The notes beneath the pieces were generated by a model, which saw only the letters and a list, made by a program, of their open reading frames with translations, was not told where the DNA came from and ran no database searches. Source: Peptoniphilus_B koenoeneniae (lineage in GTDB: Bacteria > Bacillota > Clostridia > Tissierellales > Peptoniphilaceae). Taken from it: a stretch of DNA of 64,000 nt. Position numbers and translations under genes: made by a program. Shown piece after piece: positions 7,847 to 15,584 of the stretch (the stretch's first letter is position 1; each line of letters starts with the position of its first letter). The stretch lies in assembly GCF_030812875.1 (NCBI RefSeq), contig NZ_JAUSTN010000007.1, positions 62,001 to 126,000 of the forward strand. The letters run 5' to 3'.

Positions 7847-8515
7847 TTATTTTGTGAAAATTTCAATTATTTTTGAAACTCTTATAGGACTTGTAAAGAC
7901 AAAATCTCCTTCTTTAAATTTATCCAAGACTCCCATTTTTTCACATTCATTTAAAAAAGCATTTTTATCTTTAATAACTCCAGATTTTAAAAGTTCTTCC
8001 GCAACATCTGCAGCCCCCATGGCTTGGGTAACTTTTATTTCATATTTTTTAGAAGTGGAGTTTGATAAAAGAACTAAAATATCTCTGACTTTTAAATCTT
8101 TTTTCATCTTATAGGCGCCTGGTTGAAACTTATTTTCTATTGCCATGTCATAGCACATTTTCTTAAAAGTAGGTATATCTTTTATAAGTCCCATATCCTT
8201 TAATATCTTTCCCAAGGTATCAAGATCGCAGGCTTCAGGAATATTTACAGTTACATAATTTAATTCATCCTCATTTTCTATAAAGGGAATTTCTTTAGGT
8301 TCTTCCTCCTTATTTGTAAGGGAGTGAAATTTTTCTTTTAAAATTTTTGCTTCTTCCCTTAGAGTTAGTTCTACATTGCTGTTAACAAGGGCAACACGAT
8401 TCATGTGGTCGTTTCTCCACTTTGCAATAAAAAGAAGAAATAAAATTACAAGAGCTACCAGTAAAAAACCCAGTAATTTAAAAAACAATTCTTTTAATTT
8501 TATAAAAAAATCCAA
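7847..8515 (-). CDS. MltG/YceG-like protein lacking the catalytic domain
   Basis: Protein of 222 residues with one N-terminal membrane helix (about 10-31), a charged linker, and two modules resembling the LysM-like YceG repeats of the endolytic transglycosylase MltG. Module one starts near VTVNIPEACDLDTLGKILKDMGLI and contains KFQPGAYKMKKDLKVRDIL. Module two starts near EIKVTQAMGAADVAEELLKSGVI. MltG has about 340 residues or more; the glutamate-containing catalytic part that follows the modules is missing here, so lytic activity is unlikely. The start is TTG at 8515, with GAGGTG 5 bp upstream. It is divergent from the RluA gene with 55 bp between them. A regulatory or peptidoglycan-binding role is an inference. 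Confidence 0.6.
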   Translation of the reverse strand: MDFFIKLKELFFKLLGFLLVALVILFLLFIAKWRNDHMNRVALVNSNVELTLREEAKILKEKFHSLTNKEEEPKEIPFIENEDELNYVTVNIPEACDLDTLGKILKDMGLIKDIPTFKKMCYDMAIENKFQPGAYKMKKDLKVRDILVLLSNSTSKKYEIKVTQAMGAADVAEELLKSGVIKDKNAFLNECEKMGVLDKFKEGDFVFTSPIRVSKIIEIFTK

Positions 8516-8570
8516 TTTATCACCTCAATTATTCTTTAAGTATAACAGAAAATGGGTATTAATTAAACTG

Positions 8571-9515
8571 ATGAAAGAAATTATTATTTACAAAAACGAT
8601 TCAAACCAGCGAATTGACAGGTTCTTAAATAAATTTATGCCGGAAGCTTCTAAAACTTTAATCTATAAATCTTTGAGAAAGAAAAATATTACCTTAAACG
8701 GCAAAAAAGTAAGTCCGGAAGTTTTTCTTGAGGAAGGAGATAAAATTCAAATTTATTTTTCAGATCAAACTATAGAAAAGTTTAGAAGAGAAGAAAAAAG
8801 GACTTTTTCTTCCAAGCCTAAAATTATTTATGAAGATGAAAATATTGCTCTTATTAATAAAAATAAGGGCCTTTTAAGTCATAATGACCAAAAGGTCTTT
8901 CAAAAAAATGCTCTTGATATGTTTGTGGATTACTTAATTTTTAAGGAAGAATATAATCCTCGTCTGGAAAAATCTTTCAGACCTGCAATTTGCAACAGAC
9001 TTGACAGAAACACATCGGGCATTTTAATCGGAGCTAAAAATGCTGAGGCTTTAAGGGAAATAAATTTTGCCATAAAAAATAGACATGTGGACAAATTTTA
9101 TTTAACCCTTGTCAAGGGCAAAACTCCAGACTTTTTTGAGGATAGGTCCTACATGGTAAAGGATGAGAAAAAAAATTTAGTTTCAATTTTTGATAAGGAA
9201 AAGGAAAATGGAAAATTAATTGAAACTCATTTTAAGACTCTTTCTTATGCCAATGGATATAGTCTTTTGGAAGTTAAACTAATTACAGGAAGGACTCATC
9301 AAATTCGAGCAAGTTTAAATCATCTTGGCTATAAAATAGTGGGAGATCCAAAATATGGATTTGCAGATTTAAATTTAAGAAGCCAATTTTTACACAACTA
9401 TAAGTTAGTTTTTCACAACTTAAAAGCCCTTGATTATTTAAACGAAAGAGAATTTATTTGTCCTCTTGAAGACACATATGAAAAAGTTTTACAGAAAGTT
9501 GGTGTTAACTATTAA
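8571..9515 (+). CDS. RluA-family pseudouridine synthase
   Basis: RNA pseudouridine synthase of 314 residues. It has an S4 RNA-binding domain at the N-terminus (RIDRFLNKFMPEASKTLIYKSL through KVSPEVFLEEGD). The catalytic core carries RLDRNTSG with the catalytic Asp145, and the motif LITGRTHQIRASLNHLG. The frame stays open upstream to 8376, but that part lies inside the divergent gene; ATG 8571 begins at the normal S4 position. No strong ribosome site precedes it. Target site (23S rRNA or tRNA) cannot be assigned between the RluC and RluD types. Its 3' end overlaps the copper ATPase gene by 38 bp, suggesting coupled translation. Confidence 0.9.
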   Translation: MKEIIIYKNDSNQRIDRFLNKFMPEASKTLIYKSLRKKNITLNGKKVSPEVFLEEGDKIQIYFSDQTIEKFRREEKRTFSSKPKIIYEDENIALINKNKGLLSHNDQKVFQKNALDMFVDYLIFKEEYNPRLEKSFRPAICNRLDRNTSGILIGAKNAEALREINFAIKNRHVDKFYLTLVKGKTPDFFEDRSYMVKDEKKNLVSIFDKEKENGKLIETHFKTLSYANGYSLLEVKLITGRTHQIRASLNHLGYKIVGDPKYGFADLNLRSQFLHNYKLVFHNLKALDYLNEREFICPLEDTYEKVLQKVGVNY

Positions 9516-11823
9516 AGAAAAATTTAATGTAAGTGGAATGACCTGTTCCGCTTGTCAACAAAGCGTTGAAAAGGCAGTTAAAAATTTAAAAGGCGTTAAT
9601 GAGGTTTCAGTAAATCTTTTAAATAACTCTATGCTTGTGGATAGGGATGACTCTATAAGTTATAAGGAAATAGAAGAAGCTGTAAAAAATGCAGGTTATG
9701 AAGCAAGTTTAAAGGATGAAAAAAAAGAGGGAGAAATTACAAAAGAAGATCCCTTTGAAGAAGATTATAAAAATATGAAAAAAAGACTTTTTTGGTCTTT
9801 TTTATTTATGATTCCTCTTTTTTATATTGCCATGGGATCAATGATGGGTTTTCCTCAACCGAAATTTTTTGTGGGAAGAGAGGGCCTTTTAAATCTTGTC
9901 CTTACTCAGTTAATCTTAACAAGCCCAATTCTAATTATAAATAAAAAATATTTTACAGGCGGTTTTAAAGCTTTATTTAAGGGTCATCCAAACATGGATT
10001 CCCTTGTAGCCATAGGTTCTTTTTCAGCCTTTATATATGGAATTTTTGCCATTTACAGATTGTCAAATGGATTTGTTATGGGAAATGAAGAACTAATTAA
10101 AAGATATTCTCATGAATTTTATTTTGAATCAGCAGGTATGATTTTAACCCTAATAACTCTTGGAAAATCCCTTGAAGCAAGGGCAAAGAGAAAAACTACA
10201 AGTGCAATTAATTCTCTTATGAATTTAGCTCCTGAAAAAGCTATTGTAGAAAGAGAGGGAAAAGAAGTTGAAATTGATGCAAAAGACCTTGTTAAGGGAG
10301 ATTTAGTAATAATTAAACCGGGAGCAAATATTCCAGTAGACGGTAAAATTATTTATGGAAATACAGATATTGACGAATCTGCCCTTACGGGAGAATCCAT
10401 TCCAGCAAGTAAGGGTCCTGGAGATAAAGTTTATGCAGGAACTACAAACAAAACAGGTTTTATAAAATTTGAAGCAACTGAAGTCGGAGAAGATACAAGC
10501 CTTGCAAAAATTATTGAACTTGTTGAAGATGCAAATGCAACTAAAGCACCCATAGCAAAACTTGCAGATAAAATTTCTGGAATTTTCGTTCCCTGTGTAA
10601 TTTTAATTGCAATAACTTCAGCAATGTATTGGTATTTAAAGGGAGGGGATTTTGAATTTTCTCTTTCTATTTTAATAAGCGTCTTGGTAATTTCTTGCCC
10701 CTGTGCCTTGGGTCTTGCAACACCAGTTGCCATTATGGTGGGGACAGGTAAGGGAGCAAAACTTGGAATACTTTTTAAATCTGCTGAAGCTCTTGAAAAT
10801 TTACACAAGGTAAATACTATTTTAATGGATAAGACAGGAACTATAACCTTGGGAAAACCTCAAGTCAGTCAAATAATTTTAAAGGGCATAAGCCATGATG
10901 AGGCGATTAAAATTTTATCGGGACTTGAAAAACATTCTGAGCATCCCTTGGGACAGGCTATAATTAAATATGGAGAAGAAAAAAATTTAGAACCCTATGA
11001 ATTTAATGAATTCTATTCTTTAACAGGCATGGGAGTTTCCGGAGTTTATAAAGATAAAGCCTATCTTGCAGGAAATTTAAAACTTGTGGAAGAAGAAGAA
11101 ATAGAAAATGAAGATTTTAAAGAAGAATTAAAAAATCTTTCTCAAAAGGGAATGACTCCAGTTTTTCTAACAGATCAAGAAAAAGTTTTGGCTCTTTTGG
11201 GGCTTAGAGATAATGTAAAAGAAGATTCAAAACTTGCCATAAAAATGATGAATGACTTAGGTTTTAAAACCATAATGGTAACAGGAGATAATAAAATAAC
11301 AGCAAATGCCATTGGAAAAGATTTAAATTTAAGTGAGATTTATGGAGAAATTTTACCTCAAGATAAGGAAAAAATTGTAAGAGATCACCAAAAAAATGGA
11401 GATTTTGTCGCCATGGTAGGAGATGGAATAAACGACTCGCCAGCCCTTGCAAGAAGTGATGTGGGAATAGCCATAGGGGCAGGAACCGATATAGCAATTG
11501 AATCGGCAGATGTAATCTTAATAAAAAACAGCCTTATGGATATTGTAAATGCCTATAAGTTGTCAAAAGCAACTATAAAAAATATAAAAGAAAATTTATT
11601 TTGGGCATTTTTTTACAATACCATAGGAATTCCCATAGCGGCAGGACTTTTTTACACCTCCTTTGGTCTTAAATTAAATCCTATGATAGGAGCCTTGGCA
11701 ATGAGTTTTTCATCAGTATTTGTAGTAACAAACGCCTTAAGGCTTAACACTTTTAAGATTCATGAAAATAAATTTGAAAAAGACTCCTTTGAAGAAAATA
11801 AAATAATTATAAAAAACTTATAA
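9478..11823 (+). CDS. copA: copper-exporting P1B-type ATPase
   Basis: Heavy-metal ATPase pumping Cu(I) out of the cytoplasm. An N-terminal metal-binding domain has GMTCSACQ (Cys23 and Cys26). The core has the actuator motif TGES, the ion-path CPC motif (about 407-409), the phosphorylation site DKTGT (Asp451), the SEHPLG motif and the hinge GDGINDSPAL. The last helix has MSFSSVFVVTNALRL, whose Met-Ser-Ser pattern is specific to copper pumps. ATG 9478 is the only ATG before the metal domain; it lies inside the RluA gene and lacks a strong ribosome site. The first 14 residues look unlike the family, so initiation could be nearer 9500. No CopZ or CsoR gene adjoins. Confidence 0.92.
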   Translation: MKKFYRKLVLTIKEKFNVSGMTCSACQQSVEKAVKNLKGVNEVSVNLLNNSMLVDRDDSISYKEIEEAVKNAGYEASLKDEKKEGEITKEDPFEEDYKNMKKRLFWSFLFMIPLFYIAMGSMMGFPQPKFFVGREGLLNLVLTQLILTSPILIINKKYFTGGFKALFKGHPNMDSLVAIGSFSAFIYGIFAIYRLSNGFVMGNEELIKRYSHEFYFESAGMILTLITLGKSLEARAKRKTTSAINSLMNLAPEKAIVEREGKEVEIDAKDLVKGDLVIIKPGANIPVDGKIIYGNTDIDESALTGESIPASKGPGDKVYAGTTNKTGFIKFEATEVGEDTSLAKIIELVEDANATKAPIAKLADKISGIFVPCVILIAITSAMYWYLKGGDFEFSLSILISVLVISCPCALGLATPVAIMVGTGKGAKLGILFKSAEALENLHKVNTILMDKTGTITLGKPQVSQIILKGISHDEAIKILSGLEKHSEHPLGQAIIKYGEEKNLEPYEFNEFYSLTGMGVSGVYKDKAYLAGNLKLVEEEEIENEDFKEELKNLSQKGMTPVFLTDQEKVLALLGLRDNVKEDSKLAIKMMNDLGFKTIMVTGDNKITANAIGKDLNLSEIYGEILPQDKEKIVRDHQKNGDFVAMVGDGINDSPALARSDVGIAIGAGTDIAIESADVILIKNSLMDIVNAYKLSKATIKNIKENLFWAFFYNTIGIPIAAGLFYTSFGLKLNPMIGALAMSFSSVFVVTNALRLNTFKIHENKFEKDSFEENKIIIKNL

Positions 11824-11828
11824 AATAA

Positions 11829-11862
11829 AAAACCTTGGATTTAAAAATCTGAGGTTTTTTTA
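11829..11862 (+). terminator. Rho-independent terminator after copA
   Basis: An AACCTTGGAT / ATCTGAGGTT stem (two G-T wobbles) with a short A/T loop is followed by seven T, a few bases after the stop. Confidence 0.8.
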
Positions 11863-11865
11863 AAT

Positions 11866-11908
11866 TTTACAATAACTAAAAATTAACATAACATTTAGGC
11901 CTTATAAT
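11866..11908 (+). promoter_or_regulatory. candidate Pho-responsive promoter of the alkaline phosphatase gene
   Basis: TTTACA at 11866-11871 and ATAACA at 11888-11893 are 22 bp apart, with TTAACA at 11883-11888 between them, and TATAAT at 11903-11908 lies 9 bp after the last half-site. The geometry resembles the clearer Pho box at 36856-36894, but the repeats are imperfect, so this is tentative. Confidence 0.35.
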
Positions 11909-11936
11909 TAAGAAAAATCAAATGGGGGAAATAAAA

Positions 11937-13553
11937 GTGAAGAAATTTAAAAAATTCATATCCTTAAGCTTAGCGGGATTGATGTTAATTCCGAGTATTG
12001 CTTTTGCAAAAGAAAAAGATTATGGCAGTGCAAAAAATATTATTATGATGATACCAGACGGAACAAGTGTTGAAACTGTAACTGCCGCAAGGTGGATAGA
12101 TGAAGACAATCATCTTACAATGGACGAAATGTTAACAGGACTTGTAAAAATTCATAATTCAAACACACCAATTGCAGACTCCGCACCAGCAGGAACAGCA
12201 ATGTCCACAGGAATAAAAACTGAAACTCCATACATTGCAAGTTATCCTTCAAAATCAGGTCTACCTAATTCAGTAGAACTTGATAAAGAAAAAATAAATA
12301 TGCCTATTGCAACAATTCTTGAAGGAGCAAAAAATATAGGAAAAGCAACAGGAATCGTTTCAACATCAAATATTCAACACGCAACACCAGCAGACTTTTC
12401 AAGCCATTATCCAAACAGAAATAAATATGAAATTTTAGGAGAACAACAAGTTTATCAAAAAATGGACTTAGTTTTAGGAGCTGGAAGCAAATATCTTTCA
12501 AAAGAAGAAAGAGCTGACAAAGAAGATTTAATTTCAGAAATTAAAAACTTAGGCTATGAATATGTAACAGATACGAAAGGCTTAAAAAATGCAAAAACAA
12601 ATAAAGTTTGGGGCATGTTTGATCCATCAGCAATGAGTTATGACGTTGACAGAGATCCTGAAAAAGAACCGGCACTTTGCGAAATGACTGAAAAAGCATT
12701 ACAAGTTCTTTCAAAAAATGACAAGGGCTTTTTCTTAATGGTTGAAGGTTCAGAAGTCGATTGGGGAAACCACGCAAATGATCCAGTAGGAGCCTTAAAA
12801 GACTTGTTAGCTTTTGATAAAGCTGTAAAAGTTGCAAAAGACTTTGCAGATAAAAATAAAGACACTGTAATTATTATTGCAGCTGACCACGGAACAGGCG
12901 GATTTACCTTTGGAAATAAAAAAATATCAAAAGGATATGACAAAGCACCTTTAAAAGATTTTGTAGATGTAATAAGATTTTCAAAAGCATCAGCAGGAAA
13001 AACTGCAGAGATGATTAAAGCCGACAGAAATAAAGCTCAAGAAATAATGAAAAACATTTATAACCTAGATTTAAGCACTGAAGAATTCAATCTATTAAAA
13101 ACAGTAGATGAGAAAAAACTTGATGGCGAAATTGCAAACATTGTAAGTTTAAATTCAAATGTAGGCTGGACAACTGGCGGACACACAGCAGGAGATGTAG
13201 GACTATATTGTTATTCAACAAGCGAAAATGCCAAGGTTTTAAAAGGGCTTATAAACAACTGCGACATAGGAAATTATATGGCTGATTTATTTAATATAGA
13301 TCTTCAAGAAATGACAGATAAATTTTTCCTTGAAGCAAGAAAAGAATTTGAAAAAATCGGAGCAGAAATAGAATTTAAAAATCAAGATAACAATCCTGTT
13401 TTAACTGCCAAAAAAGGCGATAAAGTTTTAGTAATTCCAATGTATAAAAATTATGGAATTATAGGCGGAGAAAAAATTGATTTGGGATCCGTTTCAGTAT
13501 TTAACGGAAGCAAAGTATATGTTTCACAAAAAGCAATAGATCTTCTTAAATAA
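11937..13553 (+). CDS. secreted alkaline phosphatase
   Basis: Phosphomonoesterase of 538 residues that frees inorganic phosphate outside the cell. A signal peptide (KKFKKFISLSLAGLMLIPSIAFA) precedes the mature part. Active-site features in order are the metal ligand in MMIPDG (Asp41), the nucleophile Ser82 in DSAPAGTA, the ligand cluster EGSEVDWGNHANDP, ADHGTGG, and the late histidine in TTGGHTAGD, as in the PhoA family. GTG 11937 is chosen because GGGGGAA lies 6 bp upstream; the ATG at 11922 would place that site inside the gene. No SLH or other wall anchor is seen, so it is probably released. Regulation by PhoP is suggested by TTTACA-like repeats upstream. Confidence 0.9.
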   Translation: MKKFKKFISLSLAGLMLIPSIAFAKEKDYGSAKNIIMMIPDGTSVETVTAARWIDEDNHLTMDEMLTGLVKIHNSNTPIADSAPAGTAMSTGIKTETPYIASYPSKSGLPNSVELDKEKINMPIATILEGAKNIGKATGIVSTSNIQHATPADFSSHYPNRNKYEILGEQQVYQKMDLVLGAGSKYLSKEERADKEDLISEIKNLGYEYVTDTKGLKNAKTNKVWGMFDPSAMSYDVDRDPEKEPALCEMTEKALQVLSKNDKGFFLMVEGSEVDWGNHANDPVGALKDLLAFDKAVKVAKDFADKNKDTVIIIAADHGTGGFTFGNKKISKGYDKAPLKDFVDVIRFSKASAGKTAEMIKADRNKAQEIMKNIYNLDLSTEEFNLLKTVDEKKLDGEIANIVSLNSNVGWTTGGHTAGDVGLYCYSTSENAKVLKGLINNCDIGNYMADLFNIDLQEMTDKFFLEARKEFEKIGAEIEFKNQDNNPVLTAKKGDKVLVIPMYKNYGIIGGEKIDLGSVSVFNGSKVYVSQKAIDLLK

Positions 13554-13564
13554 ACCTTGAAAAA

Positions 13565-13595
13565 ATAGGCACTCTCCTAGAGTGCTTATTTTTTT
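13565..13595 (+). terminator. Rho-independent terminator after the alkaline phosphatase gene
   Basis: ATAGGCACTCT pairs with AGAGTGCTTAT (one wobble) around a short loop, followed by a T run. Confidence 0.9.
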
Positions 13596-13611
13596 GTAAA
13601 ATTTTCAGTAT

Positions 13612-13692
13612 AAAGATCATTTTTTCTTATGGTATAATAAGTGAATAAAAGATCATTTTTTCTTATGGTATAATAAGTGAATAAAAGATCAT
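13612..13692 (+). repeat. 36-bp tandem duplication carrying an extended -10 promoter
   Basis: The unit AAGATCATTTTTTCTTATGG... has a 36-bp period: GATCAT begins at 13615, 13651 and 13687. Two full copies and a partial third are present. Each full copy contains TGGTATAAT, a good extended -10 element. The array lies directly before the SLH remnant, so it looks like a duplicated promoter region left by a rearranged surface-protein gene. Confidence 0.85.
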
Positions 13693-13968
13693 TTATATTT
13701 ATCAATTTCATTTTTTAAAACTTATCTTACAAAGGCAGAAGCTGTAAGCTTTTTAAACAGAATGTTTAACAGAGTTGCAGATGCGATTGCCATTGAAGGT
13801 TTTGAAAATTCTTTAAATTATTTTAATGATTTAAAGAAAACTGATTGGTTCTACTATGAAATTGTAGAAGCTTCAAATAGTCATGAGCTTATTAGAAGAG
13901 ATAAGAGTGATAAATATAACAGAACTTATGAAGCTTGGACAAAGGTTTTTGATATAAAAAATAAATAA
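13681..13968 (+). pseudogene. remnant of an SLH-domain surface protein gene
   Basis: The open frame reads YLTKAEAVSFLNRMFNRV, then WFYYEIVEASNSHELIRR and ends NRTYEAWTKVF. This matches the S-layer-homology pattern (TRAE..AFLNR, then WYYEEI..A..HG). An ATG at 13762 exists, but the SLH homology begins some 48 bp earlier without a start codon, so the frame looks like the 3' end of a larger gene whose 5' part is gone. Upstream it runs straight into the 36-bp repeat. SLH domains bind secondary wall polymers. A short expressed peptide from 13762 cannot be excluded, but a gene fragment is the better explanation. Confidence 0.7.
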
Positions 13969-13981
13969 AAATTTATGAAAG

Positions 13982-14006
13982 CGGCTTATTATTAATAGGC
14001 CGTTTT
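13982..14006 (+). terminator. terminator-like hairpin after the SLH remnant
   Basis: CGGCTTAT (13982-13989) pairs with ATAGGCCG (13995-14002) with one wobble and is followed by TTTT. It is probably the original terminator of the lost surface-protein gene. Confidence 0.65.
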
Positions 14007-14049
14007 GTATTTAATAATAATTTTATGAAATGAATATTAAATTAAAACA

Positions 14050-14058
14050 TGATATAAT
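14050..14058 (+). promoter_or_regulatory. extended -10 promoter of the CoA-transferase gene
   Basis: TGATATAAT, a TG-extended -10 box, lies 43 bp before the start codon. No clear -35 is visible. Confidence 0.5.
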
Positions 14059-14101
14059 ATTTTTAAAAGAAATGTTTTCACATAACAAATAGGAGGCGTT
14101 T

Positions 14102-15442
14102 ATGGATTATAAAAAAGAGTATGCAGATAAATTAATCAGCGCAGACAAGGCAGCAAGTCTTGTAAAAAGTGGAGATTATATTGATTTTGCTTGGTGTGTA
14201 AATACACCTGTTGCAGTTGATAAGGCTCTTGCAAAAAGAGCTAAGGAATTAAAAGATGTAAAAGTTCGTGGTGGAGTTTTACTTTGGGAACCTGAAATTT
14301 TTAAGGCCGATCCCAATGGAGATGCTTTTATTTGGCTTTCTTGGCATTCAGGTGGTGCTGACAGAAAAAGAATAAATGCAGGAGATGGAGGATTTTATAT
14401 TCCTCTTAGATATTCAGAACTTCCAAAATATTATAGAGAAAATTGTGAAGTTGATGTTGCCTATATTACTACAACTTCTATGGACGAACATGGCTATTTT
14501 AACTTTGGACTTTCAGCGTCTCATTTAATGGCTGTTATTGAAAAGGCTAAGGTTGTTGTTGTTGAAGTTAATAAAAAAATGGCAAGGGGACTCCCTGGTT
14601 TTGAAGCAGATGTTCATATAAGTAATGTTGATTATATTGTTGAAGGGGATAATCCTGATCTTGGACAACTTCCAAAGGGTTCTTTCGGACCTGTTGATGA
14701 AAAAGTTGCAGAGCTTATTGTAGAAGAAATTCCGAATGGCGCTTGTTTACAACTTGGTATTGGCGGAATGCCCAACGCAGTAGGTTCATTAATTGCCAAA
14801 TCGGATCTTAAGGACCTGGGAGTTCATACTGAAATGTATGTTGACGGTTTTGTTGATATGTATAAAAACGGAAAGATAACTGGAGCTAAAAAAACTATAG
14901 ACAGATTTAGACAAGTTTATGGTTTTGCAGCAGGTTCACAAGAAATGTACGATTTTATAAACAACAATCCTCAATGTATGGCTGCACCTACAAGTTATAC
15001 AAATGATGCAAGAGTTATTTCTCAAATAGATAATTTTATTTCCATTAACAATGCCGTAAATATAGATTTGTTCGGACAAGTTTCGTCTGAATCCAGTGGC
15101 TTAAAACATATTTCAGGTGCTGGCGGACAACTTGACTTTGTTCTTGGGGCATATTTATCAAAGGGCGGAAAATCTTTTATTTGCCTTTCTTCAAAGTTTA
15201 TGAATAAAAAAGCAGGACAAGAAGAATCAAGAATTGTTTCAACTCTAGCTCCAGGATCTGCTATTACGGCAGCAAGACCTAATACTCACTGGGTTGTTAC
15301 TGAATATGGAAAGGTAAATTTAAAGGGCATGTCCACATGGCAAAGGGCTGAGGCTTTAATTTCCATATCAGCTCCAGAATTTAGAGACCAATTAATAAAA
15401 GAAGCTGAAAAAATGAATATTTGGAGAAGATCCAACAGATAA
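14102..15442 (+). CDS. butyryl-CoA:acetate CoA-transferase (4-hydroxybutyrate CoA-transferase family)
   Basis: CoA-transferase of 446 residues, the usual length for the butyryl-CoA:acetate enzymes that form butyrate and acetyl-CoA at the end of fermentation. Family marks include VRGGVLLWEPEIF, YFNFGLSASHL, the oxyanion/CoA loop GIGGMPNAVG, the catalytic-glutamate segment HTEMYVDGF and AGGQLDFVLGA. A strong AGGAGG site precedes the ATG. It stands alone between two terminators. The related 4-hydroxybutyrate and acetate/succinate transferases are the alternatives. Butyrate is favoured by the length, the motif spacing and the amino-acid fermentation genes at the left edge of the window. Confidence 0.85.
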   Translation: MDYKKEYADKLISADKAASLVKSGDYIDFAWCVNTPVAVDKALAKRAKELKDVKVRGGVLLWEPEIFKADPNGDAFIWLSWHSGGADRKRINAGDGGFYIPLRYSELPKYYRENCEVDVAYITTTSMDEHGYFNFGLSASHLMAVIEKAKVVVVEVNKKMARGLPGFEADVHISNVDYIVEGDNPDLGQLPKGSFGPVDEKVAELIVEEIPNGACLQLGIGGMPNAVGSLIAKSDLKDLGVHTEMYVDGFVDMYKNGKITGAKKTIDRFRQVYGFAAGSQEMYDFINNNPQCMAAPTSYTNDARVISQIDNFISINNAVNIDLFGQVSSESSGLKHISGAGGQLDFVLGAYLSKGGKSFICLSSKFMNKKAGQEESRIVSTLAPGSAITAARPNTHWVVTEYGKVNLKGMSTWQRAEALISISAPEFRDQLIKEAEKMNIWRRSNR

Positions 15443-15446
15443 GATT

Positions 15447-15473
15447 AAAAAAAGTGCAGAAATGCACTTTTTT
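15447..15473 (+). terminator. Rho-independent terminator after the CoA-transferase gene
   Basis: AAAAAAGTGCA pairs with TGCACTTTTTT around a GAA-type loop, followed by T residues. Confidence 0.9.
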
Positions 15474-15521
15474 TAATTTCAGTGTAAAAATTTTCATTAG
15501 AAACTTTAAAAAGAAACTTAT

Positions 15522-15550
15522 TAAGATGGAAAATTTATATGATATATAAT
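15522..15550 (+). promoter_or_regulatory. probable sigma-A promoter of the 5'-nucleotidase gene
   Basis: TTAAGA (15522-15527) and TATAAT (15545-15550) are 17 bp apart, 35 bp before the start codon. The -35 is weak. Confidence 0.5.
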
Positions 15551-15584
15551 AAAATTAACTTATCAAATATAAGGAGGAATTATT

